A stretch of DNA of 41,246 nucleotides from an uncultured Peptoniphilus sp. (GCF_946998875.1 NZ_CAMQAY010000012.1:1-41246); one strand, 5' to 3'. Positions 1-8,311 are shown, counted from the first letter of the stretch. Translations and numbers: made by a program. Notes: a model not told the origin generated them from the letters alone.

Positions 1-147
1 TGTCAAGCTTTTTTTACAATTTTTTCAAATTGTTTTTACTCGACCTTTACAAAAGCCAAGCTGTCTCTGTAAGACAACTATTATAGTTTATCATCTTACT
101 AACTTAATGTCAACTGCTTTTTATTTTTTTAATTGATTTATTCTTTT

Positions 148-182
148 TTAAAAAAATAACAGCTGCATTTGTTACAGCTGTT
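148..182 (-). terminator. Rho-independent terminator after bioB
   Basis: A perfect 8-bp stem (AACAGCTG at 158-165, CAGCTGTT at 175-182) with a 9-nt loop is followed on the minus strand by a T-rich run. It sits 64 bases past the bioB stop codon. The remaining bases of 1-245 are A/T-rich and I see no gene in them. Confidence 0.8.
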
Positions 183-245
183 TAATATTACTATTTTTAT
201 CTATCTTTGTCAAGTATTTTTTATTAAATATTTTGACGAATTTCT

Positions 246-1211
246 TTACACCGCTTTTACAGTATAGTCTAGCTTTTTAAATCTTTCCATGTCTTCTTCT
301 ATGCTTGCTCCCTTTGTTGTTAGGAGGACTCCAGATATTGCTGCATTTGCTCCTGACTTAAAGGCTGATAAGCCAAATCCTTCCATTAAAGATCTTCCTC
401 CAGCCAGTCTTATTAGTGCTTTTGGAAGTATAAATCTAAAGCTTGCACAAGTTCTATTTACTTCTTCCATGGAAAGGGGATCGTTGTTTTCTAGGGGCGT
501 GTTCTTTATTGGGTTTAAGAGGTTTACTGGAACTGAATGTACATCAAGTTCTCTTAGTTGTAGTGCCATGTCAATCCTATCTGTAAAGTCTTCTCCTAGT
601 CCTATTAATCCGCCTGAGCAAATTTCCATTCCTGCTTTTTGAGCTGCCTTTATTGTGTCAATCTTTTGGTCATAAGTATGGGTAGTGCATATTTCTGGGA
701 AGAAGTTTCTTGATGTTTCTAGGTTGTTGTGGATTCTTGTTATGCCTGCATCCTTTAATTTTTCAAAGGATTCTTCGGAGATTATTCCTCCTGATATACA
801 AACTTTCATTTCTGGTGCTTTTTCATGAATTTTTCTAGTTATGCTGCAGATTTTGTCAATGTCTTTTGCTGTAAGGCCCTTGCCACTAGCTACCATTGAG
901 TATCTAGGTATGCCTCTTTCGTATTTATCTAGCGCGTCCTTTACTATTGTCTCTTCATCTAAGAGGTCATATTCTTTTATATGTGTGTTGTAGTGGGCTG
1001 ATTGTGCACAAAATTTGCAGTTCTCGGAACACTTTCCACTTTTTGCATTTATAATAGTACAAACATCAAAGTCATTGCCACAGAAATATTCTCTAAGTTC
1101 ATCTGCAGCTTTAGTCAAGGTGTCGTAATCGCTCTTGTATAATTCTATGGCTTCCTCTCTTGTTACAGAGTAACCATTTTTTACTTTTTCTTTCAATTCA
1201 ATAATATCCAT
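246..1211 (-). CDS. bioB: Biotin synthase
   Basis: Radical-SAM enzyme that inserts sulfur into dethiobiotin in the last step of biotin synthesis. The 4Fe-4S cluster motif CSENCKFC puts cysteines near residues 61, 65 and 68. Later family motifs include LNPIKNTPLE and the C-terminal AGGRSLMEG segment, whose arginine is a ligand of the second (2Fe-2S) cluster. The protein has 321 residues, normal for the family. I chose the ATG at 1211 because AGGAG lies 8 bases upstream; an in-frame start 16 codons earlier would overlap the promoter. No other biotin synthesis gene is adjacent, so the cell may take up dethiobiotin or keep the rest elsewhere. A birA gene lies at 24.8 kb. Confidence 0.95.
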   Translation of the reverse strand: MDIIELKEKVKNGYSVTREEAIELYKSDYDTLTKAADELREYFCGNDFDVCTIINAKSGKCSENCKFCAQSAHYNTHIKEYDLLDEETIVKDALDKYERGIPRYSMVASGKGLTAKDIDKICSITRKIHEKAPEMKVCISGGIISEESFEKLKDAGITRIHNNLETSRNFFPEICTTHTYDQKIDTIKAAQKAGMEICSGGLIGLGEDFTDRIDMALQLRELDVHSVPVNLLNPIKNTPLENNDPLSMEEVNRTCASFRFILPKALIRLAGGRSLMEGFGLSAFKSGANAAISGVLLTTKGASIEEDMERFKKLDYTVKAV

Positions 1212-1230
1212 GTCTTCAACTCCTGAAATA

Positions 1231-1259
1231 ATTATATATTTCCCATGGTTTATTGTCAA
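1231..1259 (-). promoter_or_regulatory. Consensus sigma-A promoter of bioB
   Basis: On the minus strand TTGACA (1254-1259) and TATAAT (1231-1236) are separated by exactly 17 bases and lie just upstream of the bioB ribosome site. I do not see the usual Firmicute BirA operator (two inverted GTTAAC-like half-sites) over it, so control by biotin is unproven. Confidence 0.8.
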
Positions 1260-1272
1260 TCAAAAGAATATT

Positions 1273-1914
1273 TTAGTTAACATAGTATTCAAAGACGCCA
1301 AATTTTATTTTTTGATTTAATTTTCTAAACTTTCTCTCGTATTCCGTAACTATATTGTCTGGATAATCATCTAATTTCATGTCAAATTCTTCTACTAGCG
1401 TTGAAAAGCCGCAGTCACTAAAGTAGATCAAACTTTCCTCAAAAAGTTCTAAGTCATCAGTCTTAAAGTATATTTGTGATTTTGGCTTTAAAATGACCTT
1501 ATACTTTTCTAAAAACCTTGGGAAAGTAAGCCTTCTCTTCTTATGCTTTAACTTTGGCCAAGGATTGCAAAAGTTGATGTAAATTCTACTTAACTCATTT
1601 TTGTCGAAATAATCCAAAATATTTTCCGCATTAATTGGCATTGCCCTCACATTTGTAAGCTCTTCATCTAGGATTTTTCTAGTGGCATAAATTAGTGCAT
1701 TAGTTTCAATGTCTACCATAATATAATTAATATCTTTATTTCTCTTTGCTGATTCTATAGTAAAAGTGCCCTTGCCTGCGCCAATTTCAAGATAAATTGG
1801 ATTGTAGTTGCCAAAAATATCCTTCCATCTTCCCTTATTTTCTTCACCATTAAAAAATACATAAGGATTTTCGCGCATTTCTGGAATTGCAAAATGTTTT
1901 TTTCTAAGCCTCAT
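1273..1914 (-). CDS. trmB: tRNA (guanine-N7-)-methyltransferase
   Basis: SAM-dependent enzyme that makes 7-methylguanosine at position 46 in the variable loop of tRNAs. The 213-residue length is typical. The SAM-binding segment YLEIGAGKGTF appears near residue 42, followed by the acidic VDIETNA strand and the family signature INFCNPWPKLKHKKRRL used in tRNA binding. The ATG at 1914 has GGAG six bases upstream. It has its own promoter and is followed 61 bases later by bioB, which also has one, so the two need not be co-transcribed. Confidence 0.95.
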   Translation of the reverse strand: MRLRKKHFAIPEMRENPYVFFNGEENKGRWKDIFGNYNPIYLEIGAGKGTFTIESAKRNKDINYIMVDIETNALIYATRKILDEELTNVRAMPINAENILDYFDKNELSRIYINFCNPWPKLKHKKRRLTFPRFLEKYKVILKPKSQIYFKTDDLELFEESLIYFSDCGFSTLVEEFDMKLDDYPDNIVTEYERKFRKLNQKIKFGVFEYYVN

Positions 1915-1940
1915 ATTACTCTCCTTTTTTTGCTTTAAGC

Positions 1941-1968
1941 ATTATAACACAAGTTGAGTAAGAGTCAA
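1941..1968 (-). promoter_or_regulatory. Promoter of trmB
   Basis: On the minus strand TTGACT (1963-1968) and TATAAT (1941-1946) are 16 bases apart, about 27 bases upstream of the trmB start codon. Confidence 0.75.
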
Positions 1969-2000
1969 CAATTCTTGTGATTTTTATTTAAAATTTATTT

Positions 2001-2027
2001 CAAAAAAATAAAAGCCCTTTAGCTTTT
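2001..2027 (-). terminator. Terminator after the secreted nuclease gene
   Basis: On the minus strand AAAAGC and GCTTTT form a short stem (2010-2015 with 2022-2027) followed by a T tract. It lies directly after the nuclease stop codon at 2051. Confidence 0.65.
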
Positions 2028-2050
2028 ACCTTTAGCTTATTTCATTTACC

Positions 2051-2803
2051 TTATTTATTGAAGAAATTACCCCTATCAAGGCTAGTCCTTCCCGTTTTAT
2101 AATCAATCTTAACGCCTTCTTCAATATTTCTCACAAAAACTCTGAAGTTTATCTTTTTGCCACCATCCTCAATGCTGTATGCCTCCATAATTACACCTCT
2201 TGCCACTAGCTCGTCATCAAGAAAAATTGGCGTCACCCTGTATCTCACCTTTTTGCCAGTGTCCCTAATATAGGTTGCCACAGAATTTTCAAAGGGCAGC
2301 ATACCTTTGGCATTAAAAGACCTGGTGCCCGTCATTAGATTTTTCCAGTTATCATTTTCGCCAGTAAGCTGATAGGCAATGAGGTGACACCTGTTGTAGA
2401 CAGCTTCGCCCTCCACAAAATCATAAAACCTTTGATGCCAACCAGTGGGATAAACCTTTGAAATGTCGCCTCTTGGCTTCTTTGGCAGGGAGTCAGGGCC
2501 AATAAGAGCATTGGCAGGACCAACCCTGTTAAGATGGTCTAAATCAGAAAAGTAGGAAAAGTCGGGCCCCATTTTCAAATCATCAGAAGAAAACTGTGGT
2601 GGATTTTTATCTATTTTATAGTAGGGACTTTTCTCAGTGACCTCATAATTATTTCCAAAAATATTTTCAATTTTATTTAAAAAGCTATTATTGTACTTAT
2701 TTTTGCCATGGCTCAAAGGATCTTGACTTAATAAAAATCCAAGGCCAATGACAAAAACAAGAGCAAGCACTTTTAAACTTCTATTTCTCTTCAATAATTC
2801 CAC
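2051..2803 (-). CDS. Secreted/membrane-anchored DNA/RNA non-specific endonuclease (EndA-like)
   Basis: An N-terminal hydrophobic segment (roughly residues 10-26, LKVLALVFVIGLGFLL) after a basic start suggests export or membrane anchoring. The rest matches the beta-beta-alpha-metal nuclease fold: NRCHLIAYQLTGEN carries the catalytic histidine in the equivalent of the DRGH motif, followed by NLMTGTRSFN with the metal-binding asparagine region. Relatives include the pneumococcal DNA-entry nuclease EndA and secreted nucleases used to scavenge nucleotides. The start is uncertain: GTG at 2803 has AAAGG only two bases away, and a TTG three codons later is possible. Length (250 aa) suits the family. 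It stands alone, with terminators on both sides. Confidence 0.85.
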   Translation of the reverse strand: MELLKRNRSLKVLALVFVIGLGFLLSQDPLSHGKNKYNNSFLNKIENIFGNNYEVTEKSPYYKIDKNPPQFSSDDLKMGPDFSYFSDLDHLNRVGPANALIGPDSLPKKPRGDISKVYPTGWHQRFYDFVEGEAVYNRCHLIAYQLTGENDNWKNLMTGTRSFNAKGMLPFENSVATYIRDTGKKVRYRVTPIFLDDELVARGVIMEAYSIEDGGKKINFRVFVRNIEEGVKIDYKTGRTSLDRGNFFNK

Positions 2804-2855
2804 AACCTTTTAACAGCTATAAATTTAACACTATTTACTATTATATAGGATTTAC

Positions 2856-2893
2856 AATAAAAAAACCTCCCTACTTTTTTTAAGTAAGGAGGT
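2856..2893 (-). terminator. Terminator of the murB-rapZ-yvcK-fni-hutD operon
   Basis: On the minus strand CCTCCTTAC and GTAGGGAGG form a 9-bp stem with one mismatch, followed by seven T. It lies 17 bases after the hutD stop codon. Confidence 0.8.
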
Positions 2894-2909
2894 CATATTC
2901 TAAATAATA

Positions 2910-3431
2910 TTAAAATTCGCAAATTATTATTTTTCCAAGGCCTTCTATGTTAATCTTTTCTTTTTCAAGGTATAATGCTGAAAATTTTTCAAATTCTTTT
3001 CCGTCTACTTTTAAGTCAGCGTCGTAATTAAAAATCACTGCGCGAGATTTTGCAAAATATTCAAAGTTATTTATGTTAAGGGCATACATCTTTGCGTCAA
3101 GTCCCTTTTTGTAAATCAAATTGAAGTCTCTCACATCGCCAGAGGATTTTGTCTCGTCATCGCCATTAAAAAATAAAACTTCATATGGAGCTAAGACAAA
3201 TTTTTCTCCTGCTGTTTCTATATTCATGACATTATTTATTGGGGCGATGTATCTGTTAAAGCCCTTGTAAGGTGTGTAGTTTGAAATTTTTTCATTGCAA
3301 GTTGCAGTAGAAATTCTAAAATCGAAGTTTTTCTCGCCAACAATTGCGCCTTCTGGATAAATAAAGACTTCTGTTGTTACTCCTGCAGACCATTTTGAAT
3401 CTTTAAAGTCATCTTTTTTTATAAATTTCAT
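2910..3431 (-). CDS. HutD/Ves family cupin-like protein
   Basis: The protein (173 aa) resembles the HutD/Ves family. It opens with KDSKWSAGVTTEVFIYPEG, the conserved W-x-G-G/A-x-T-x-E pattern, and continues with FDFRISTATC and a later 'APYEVLFFNGDD' strand, as expected for a bicupin fold. In proteobacteria HutD travels with histidine-utilisation genes; none are visible here, and the biochemical role is not established. It begins one base from the end of fni, with its AGGTG ribosome site inside fni, so it is translated from the same message. It is the last gene before the operon terminator. Confidence 0.8.
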   Translation of the reverse strand: MKFIKKDDFKDSKWSAGVTTEVFIYPEGAIVGEKNFDFRISTATCNEKISNYTPYKGFNRYIAPINNVMNIETAGEKFVLAPYEVLFFNGDDETKSSGDVRDFNLIYKKGLDAKMYALNINNFEYFAKSRAVIFNYDADLKVDGKEFEKFSALYLEKEKINIEGLGKIIICEF

Positions 3432-4448
3432 TTAATCACCTAATAAATCCTTTAATTTTCCAGTGACTTTGTAGTCAATTTTTTTAAGTTCTTCTATGTT
3501 TTTGACACCTGAAAGCATCATTAGCATTTTAGTCTTTTCGATTAGTCCCTCAATGTATTTTAATGTGTATTCATAACCGCCGCGCACAATATAAGATAAG
3601 ATTTCGCCGCTAATTGCTGTCATTGATGCTCCTGCTGCTATGCTCTTAACTATGTCCATAGAATTTTTTACGCCACCAGCAGAAATTATATAGAGATCCT
3701 TTAACTTTAGTCTATCTGCTTCAATCAAGGATAGGGCAGTAGGTATTCCCCAAGAAAATAAATCTGATATATCTGAGTTTGGGTCTCTAAGATTTTCTAT
3801 TTCAAAAAAGTTTGTGCCGCCGTATCCTGATATGTCAACATATCTAACGCCAATGTCGTATAGTTTTTTTACAGTCTTTGGTGACATGCCAAAGCCAACT
3901 TCTTTTACTATAACTGGCACTTCAGATTTTTTTACTATTTCTTCTACATTTTTAAGTATGCCACAGAAGTTTCTCTCGCCTTCAACTTGCACAAGTTCTT
4001 GGGCAGGATTTAGGTGGATTTGAATTGCATCGGCAGACAAAAGCTCTACAGCTTTTTTTGCATCTTCAGCTGTAGAAAATCCATTTAAGTTTGAAATTAC
4101 AATGCCATCTTTAATTATTTCCCTTACAATTTCAAAGGATTTTCTTGAATCTTCATCTTCAAGGGCAATTGCCTGTGAGCCAACAGCCATGGGCAAATCA
4201 AATTCCTTTGCCACATTGGCAAGATTTCTATTTATTTCCTCTGAAAGATTGCTGCCACCAGTCATGGCATTAATCATAAGTGGGAAGTTTACTTTTTTAT
4301 TTAAAAAATTTACGCTTGTATCAATTTCGTCGTAATCTATTTCTGGAATAGAGTCATTATACAAAAAGATATCAGAAAAAAGTGTATCGCCAACATAAGT
4401 TGTGCGAAGAAAATTTTCTATATGCTCTGTCTTTCTATATTTCCTCAT
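3432..4448 (-). CDS. fni: Type 2 isopentenyl-diphosphate delta-isomerase (FMN-dependent)
   Basis: Interconverts isopentenyl and dimethylallyl diphosphate using reduced FMN and Mg. Visible family motifs are the N-terminal RKTEHIENFL (substrate-binding R/K and H), INAMTGGS, HLNPAQELVQVEGER with the conserved Q and metal-binding E, VKEVGFGMS and DISGYGGTNFF, in TIM-barrel order. I chose the ATG at 4448 because AGGAGG lies just upstream; an earlier in-frame ATG at 4466 lacks this. Together with ispE at 27 kb it implies isoprenoid synthesis through the MEP route with a type 2 isomerase. It follows yvcK after 45 bases without a visible terminator. Confidence 0.93.
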   Translation of the reverse strand: MRKYRKTEHIENFLRTTYVGDTLFSDIFLYNDSIPEIDYDEIDTSVNFLNKKVNFPLMINAMTGGSNLSEEINRNLANVAKEFDLPMAVGSQAIALEDEDSRKSFEIVREIIKDGIVISNLNGFSTAEDAKKAVELLSADAIQIHLNPAQELVQVEGERNFCGILKNVEEIVKKSEVPVIVKEVGFGMSPKTVKKLYDIGVRYVDISGYGGTNFFEIENLRDPNSDISDLFSWGIPTALSLIEADRLKLKDLYIISAGGVKNSMDIVKSIAAGASMTAISGEILSYIVRGGYEYTLKYIEGLIEKTKMLMMLSGVKNIEELKKIDYKVTGKLKDLLGD

Positions 4449-4493
4449 TGCATCCTCCTTTAACAAGTAAATAATATCATTTTATAAATTTTT

Positions 4494-5462
4494 TTACAAT
4501 AAGGCTTCCTTAAAAATACTTGCTCCAATTTTATCGCCGTCATGCCTGATGAAGCCATCCTTTATGTCGATAAATTCGCCCTCTGTAAGCTTTACTTTTT
4601 TCTCTATAAAATAAGCTCTGTCTTCATCACTAACAAAAATTGGAAGGGACTCATCCTTATTGTAATAATTTTCATAGACATCATGGCTTGCCCTAAAATC
4701 ATTGGCAATGACTTCGTCTATAAATTCGTAGTTTGTGTGTTTTAAAATTGCATCAAAGTGGTCTTTTAGGGAATAATTTTTGGTCTCCCCCTTTTGGGTC
4801 ATGGCATTGGCAATGTAGATGACATGTGCCCTAGTATCTCTTAGGGCTTCATTTATTCCTGCTATTAAAAAATTTGGAATAATAGAAGTGTAAAGAGAAC
4901 CTGGACCAATTATAACTATGTCGGCATCTAAGATTGCCCTTAGGGCATCATCATTTGCCCTTGGATAATGAGGAATCATGCTCATTTTTTCTATTTTCGT
5001 ATTTAATCTATAACACATTTTTGGAATGTAGGACTCGCCAACCACCTTGTCCTTAGAGGCAAATTCTGCAACGAGATGGGTTTCATCTAAGGTTACTGGT
5101 ATGATTTTTCCTGTTACATTAAAGACGCTACTCATTTCTATTAGAGCCCTGTCAAAAGACCCAAAAATATCTGTTAAGGCAGCGATTAAAATATTTCCCA
5201 CGTTTTGATTTTTTAAGGTCCCTGAATTAAATCTGTAGTTTAAAAGTTCCTTTAAGGTTTCATCAGTGTTGGATAGGGCAATTAAACATCTCCTGGCATC
5301 ACCTGGTGGGAGAATATTTAATTCCTTCCTGAGGATGCCGCTGCCTCCACCGTCATCGGACATGGAGACCACAGCAGAAATGTCCTTTGTGTAATTTTTT
5401 AGCCCACGCAAAATAGTGGAGATTCCCGTACCTCCACCAAGGACTGCTATCTTTTTTTCCAT
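4494..5462 (-). CDS. yvcK: YvcK/CofD-like gluconeogenesis and cell-shape factor
   Basis: UDP-sugar-binding protein of the YvcK (CofD-like) family; in Bacillus it is needed for growth on gluconeogenic carbon and for peptidoglycan enzyme localisation. The N-terminus carries the nucleotide-binding loop AVLGGGTGISTILRGLK, then VSMSDDGGGSGILR and LPPGDARRCLIALS, all diagnostic. The 322-aa form starts at the ATG at 5462, giving 16 bases of overlap with rapZ and a GGAG ribosome site inside rapZ. A longer in-frame reading to 5573 lies wholly within rapZ and is a shadow. In many Firmicutes whiA follows; here fni does instead. Confidence 0.93.
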   Translation of the reverse strand: MEKKIAVLGGGTGISTILRGLKNYTKDISAVVSMSDDGGGSGILRKELNILPPGDARRCLIALSNTDETLKELLNYRFNSGTLKNQNVGNILIAALTDIFGSFDRALIEMSSVFNVTGKIIPVTLDETHLVAEFASKDKVVGESYIPKMCYRLNTKIEKMSMIPHYPRANDDALRAILDADIVIIGPGSLYTSIIPNFLIAGINEALRDTRAHVIYIANAMTQKGETKNYSLKDHFDAILKHTNYEFIDEVIANDFRASHDVYENYYNKDESLPIFVSDEDRAYFIEKKVKLTEGEFIDIKDGFIRHDGDKIGASIFKEALL

Positions 5463-6313
5463 AAATTTTTCTCCATATCCCTGTGAGTGACATAAGTTGA
5501 CTTGTATTCTTCCTTTAGAATCCTGCCAATCTCTTCGGCAATAGTCACTGACCTGTGAAAACCACCAGTGCAACCAATGCCAATAGTCAAAACTCTCTTT
5601 TGCTCTGCCATATAATTAGGAATCAAAAATTCAAGCAAATCAATGGTCTTGTCAATAAAAGTCTTTGTCACATCCCACTTCATCACATAATTTTTGACTT
5701 CTTCAGTCTTTCCATTTAAATCTTTTAGCTCCTTAATATAAAAAGGATTTGGCAAAAATCTAACATCAAAGACAAGGTCGGCATCCATTAAAATTCCGCT
5801 CTTGTAACCAAAACTTGTAACTTCAATGGCAAAATTGTCCTTCTCATCGTAGGAGACAAAGGCCATAAGTTGTGTCCTCAAATTTTTTGTAGAAAGTCCA
5901 CTTGTGTCAATGACAAAATCAGCATTGTCCTTTACCTTTGAAAGAGTCTCTTCCTCAAACTTGTAGCCCTCAACTATGGAGGAATTCATTGGGTGAGGGC
6001 GTCTTAGCTCCTTGTACCTTGCCACAATAGTTTCCATGTCGGCGTAGAGAAATAAAAGTCTCGTCTTTACATTCATTCCCTTTAAATCTTCATAGCTAGA
6101 GAAAAAGGAATTGAAAAACTCGCCACTTCTTAAGTCTACAACCACAGCAACCTTGTCAAAATTTTTGCTCTTGGCATCAAGTGCCATCTCGCAAAACTTT
6201 GGAAGAAGAGCAGGCGCAAGATTGTCCATGGCATAATAGCCCAAGTCTTCAAAAACATCTAGGGCATAGGACTTGCCTGAGCCACTCATTCCAGTAATAA
6301 TTATAAGTTCCAT
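5447..6313 (-). CDS. rapZ: RNase adapter / nucleotide-binding protein RapZ (YvcJ)
   Basis: P-loop ATP/GTP-binding protein; the E. coli homologue directs RNase E processing of the GlmZ small RNA and so controls amino-sugar supply. The Walker A motif GMSGSGKS is at residues 8-15. The C-terminal domain shows GIGCTGGFHRSV, the highly conserved RapZ signature. At 288 residues it is full length. It lies 12 bases after murB and overlaps yvcK, the usual order of this cell-wall-linked cluster. In a Gram-positive the RNA target is unknown. Confidence 0.94.
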   Translation of the reverse strand: MELIIITGMSGSGKSYALDVFEDLGYYAMDNLAPALLPKFCEMALDAKSKNFDKVAVVVDLRSGEFFNSFFSSYEDLKGMNVKTRLLFLYADMETIVARYKELRRPHPMNSSIVEGYKFEEETLSKVKDNADFVIDTSGLSTKNLRTQLMAFVSYDEKDNFAIEVTSFGYKSGILMDADLVFDVRFLPNPFYIKELKDLNGKTEEVKNYVMKWDVTKTFIDKTIDLLEFLIPNYMAEQKRVLTIGIGCTGGFHRSVTIAEEIGRILKEEYKSTYVTHRDMEKNLWKKR

Positions 6314-6325
6314 AAAATCACCAAA

Positions 6326-7219
6326 TTAATCTCCAATAATTTTAACTTCTCTCTCTAAATTTACGCCAAACTTGTCATGGACAACCTTTTGCACAATCTC
6401 AATAGTTTCAAGGACGTCACTTGCAGTGGCCTTATTTTTATTTACAACAAAGCCGCAGTGTTTCTCGCTAATGCCTGCCCCCTTGTGAGTAAAGCCCCTA
6501 AGACCTGAGTCATCAATTAATTTGCCAGCAAAATATCCAGTGGGTCTCTTAAAGGTAGAGCCAGCAGAAGGCATATCGAGAGGTTGCTTTTCAGCTCGTC
6601 TCCTGTCAAATTCTTCATACTTTTCTCTTATTTCATCCTTATTTCCAGGATTTAAAGAAAAAGTCGCGCCAAGGACAATTAAATCTCTCTCTTGCACAAG
6701 AGAATGTCTGTAAGAAAAATTCATATCTTGGCAGGGCACTTCTATCACTTCATAATTTTCGTCTAAAAGTCTCACGCTCTTAATGACATTTTTCATCTCT
6801 CCATCATAGGCACCAGCATTCATTACAACGCCGCCGCCAAGAGAACCTGGTATGCCGTGGGTAAACTCAAGTCCAGTAAGAGAATTTTCCATGGCAAACT
6901 CGCTGACTTTCTTTAGGCTAGCACCTGCTCCTGCATAAATTTCTGTGTCAGAAACTTTTTTCACTTCATTTAATTTATTTTTAAGCTTAATAATAATTCC
7001 ATCAAAGCCCTTGTCTCTCACAATAATATTTGTGCAATTGCCAAGGATATAAAAATTGTAATTATTTTTCTTAATTTCTTTTAAAATTTCAATGAGAGAC
7101 TCCTCGTCCTTAGGTTTTATGAGAAGATTAGCCGGTCCACCTACGCAAAAAGAAGTGTGGTTTGTCATAAGCTCGTCATAAAAAAAATCTCCAAAATTTT
7201 CATTTATATTAAATTTCAT
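6326..7219 (-). CDS. murB: UDP-N-acetylenolpyruvoylglucosamine reductase
   Basis: FAD enzyme that makes UDP-N-acetylmuramate in peptidoglycan synthesis. FAD-binding features include NHTSFCVGGPANLLIKP near residue 20, YILGNCTNIIVRD and GIPGSLGGGVVMNAGAY, the classic G-x-P-G-x-x-G-G loop. The catalytic region near the C-terminus has PSAGSTFKRP (catalytic serine region) and LIDDSGLRG. At 297 residues it is a type IIb-length MurB. It is first in the operon and has AGGTG upstream of its ATG. Confidence 0.95.
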   Translation of the reverse strand: MKFNINENFGDFFYDELMTNHTSFCVGGPANLLIKPKDEESLIEILKEIKKNNYNFYILGNCTNIIVRDKGFDGIIIKLKNKLNEVKKVSDTEIYAGAGASLKKVSEFAMENSLTGLEFTHGIPGSLGGGVVMNAGAYDGEMKNVIKSVRLLDENYEVIEVPCQDMNFSYRHSLVQERDLIVLGATFSLNPGNKDEIREKYEEFDRRRAEKQPLDMPSAGSTFKRPTGYFAGKLIDDSGLRGFTHKGAGISEKHCGFVVNKNKATASDVLETIEIVQKVVHDKFGVNLEREVKIIGD

Positions 7220-7246
7220 ATAACACCTCGAAATATTATTACTATA

Positions 7247-7275
7247 ATTATATCATTAAAGGCGATAAATATTAA
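7247..7275 (-). promoter_or_regulatory. Promoter of the murB operon
   Basis: On the minus strand TTAATA (7270-7275) and TATAAT (7247-7252) are 17 bases apart, about 28 bases before the murB start. Confidence 0.6.
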
Positions 7276-7301
7276 CTTCTCTATTATTTAAAAAAATATA
7301 A

Positions 7302-7338
7302 TAAAAAACTCCATTCTCTTAGTAAAAGAATAGAGTTT
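7302..7338 (-). terminator. Terminator after the MerR-family gene
   Basis: On the minus strand AACTCTATTCT and AGAATGGAGTT form a long stem followed by six T. It sits 16 bases past the stop codon of the regulator and upstream of the murB promoter, so it insulates the two units. Confidence 0.8.
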
Positions 7339-7353
7339 AATGTAGTTTTAAAT

Positions 7354-8214
7354 TTAATTTTCCTTAAAATCCACTTGTCTTAAAAACTTTTCATTGCTTT
7401 CTAAAAGTTTTTTGTAATAGTCATCATAGGCTGGGCTCATTTTTCTAATTAGTGGTAAGGCAACTTCATAATAATTACTTTTTATCATATAATTTTTTAT
7501 CTTGTCCCTAATTGTTTTTACTGGGCTATTTTTATACTCCTCGCTTTCTAAAAATTTTTCATAGGTTTTTACATTGTTTTCATTTTCCCTTAGCCAGTCT
7601 TCTATGTTGTAAGCTGCCCTTATTTTTTCATTATTTATTTTTTCCAAGTCTTCATTTTTAAAATCACTAGTCAAATTTTCGATATAACTCTTTTCCTCTT
7701 CTGTAAAATCAATTTCGGGAAGGCTGTCCAAAAAATTTACATACTCGTTAAAGGCTTCTTCTTCATCCTCTTTTAATTTTTCTTTTAAAAAGGGTTTGTA
7801 GGTCATAAAAAAAGCTTGACCAAAATATCCTGGAAAAATTCTTGTAAGTTTCTCGTAAATGCTCTCTTCCTTTTCCAAAGTATTTAATTGGTCGGTGATT
7901 TCTATTAAATCATCGCCCCTAATTATTCTTTCCAGCAAATTCTTTTTGCTTTTTTCTAGTTCAATTTTATAGTCTCGGTCCCTTAAAATTTTTCCAATTT
8001 CCTTATTATTAGAATCTAAAATATTTTTTATTTCACTTACATTTAGTCCAAGCCTTCTATAAAGGGAAATTTTTATAAGTCTATTAAGGTCTTCTTCTGA
8101 ATAATTTCTGTAATTATTTTCCTCAATGGCAGGCGAAATCAACTCCTTCTCTTCATAATATAAAATTGCCTTCCGCCTAAGTCCAGTAATTTTTTCCACT
8201 TCGCTTCTCTTCAT
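7354..8214 (-). CDS. MerR-family transcriptional regulator
   Basis: Residues 1-70 form a winged helix-turn-helix of the MerR family: EVEKITGLRRKAILYYEEKEL, then NNYRNYSEEDLNRLIKISLYRRLGLNVSEIKNIL. A helical linker follows. The remaining 180 residues are charged and helical and match no effector domain I recognise; no clustered cysteines suggest metal sensing. The total of 286 aa is long for the family and suggests a ligand-binding C-terminal domain. The gene has GGAGG upstream and a MerR-type promoter, so autoregulation is likely. It is the last core gene before the island boundary at 8280. Confidence 0.85.
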   Translation of the reverse strand: MKRSEVEKITGLRRKAILYYEEKELISPAIEENNYRNYSEEDLNRLIKISLYRRLGLNVSEIKNILDSNNKEIGKILRDRDYKIELEKSKKNLLERIIRGDDLIEITDQLNTLEKEESIYEKLTRIFPGYFGQAFFMTYKPFLKEKLKEDEEEAFNEYVNFLDSLPEIDFTEEEKSYIENLTSDFKNEDLEKINNEKIRAAYNIEDWLRENENNVKTYEKFLESEEYKNSPVKTIRDKIKNYMIKSNYYEVALPLIRKMSPAYDDYYKKLLESNEKFLRQVDFKEN

Positions 8215-8231
8215 AATCCACCTCCACCTAT

Positions 8232-8262
8232 AGTCTAAGCCTGTCCCTTGGGTTCAAGTCAA
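8232..8262 (-). promoter_or_regulatory. MerR-type promoter with 19-bp spacer
   Basis: On the minus strand TTGACT (8257-8262) and TAGACT (8232-8237) are separated by 19 bases, longer than the 16-18 of normal promoters and typical of promoters that MerR proteins activate by DNA twisting. It lies directly before the MerR-family gene. Confidence 0.6.
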
Positions 8263-8279
8263 TATAAGTTTATAAAAAA

Positions 8280-8311
8280 AGATACCCCTAAGGGGCGTTT
8301 AGTTAGGGATT
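8280..8311 (+). repeat. Left terminal inverted repeat of the island
   Basis: This 32-base stretch starts AGATACCCCTAAGGGGC and is repeated in inverted orientation at 17616-17647 with 27 of 32 bases identical (counted by eye). It contains its own small palindrome CCCCTAAGGGG. It lies between the promoter of the MerR-family gene and the end of the defence operon, so it most likely marks one end of the inserted element. Confidence 0.7.
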
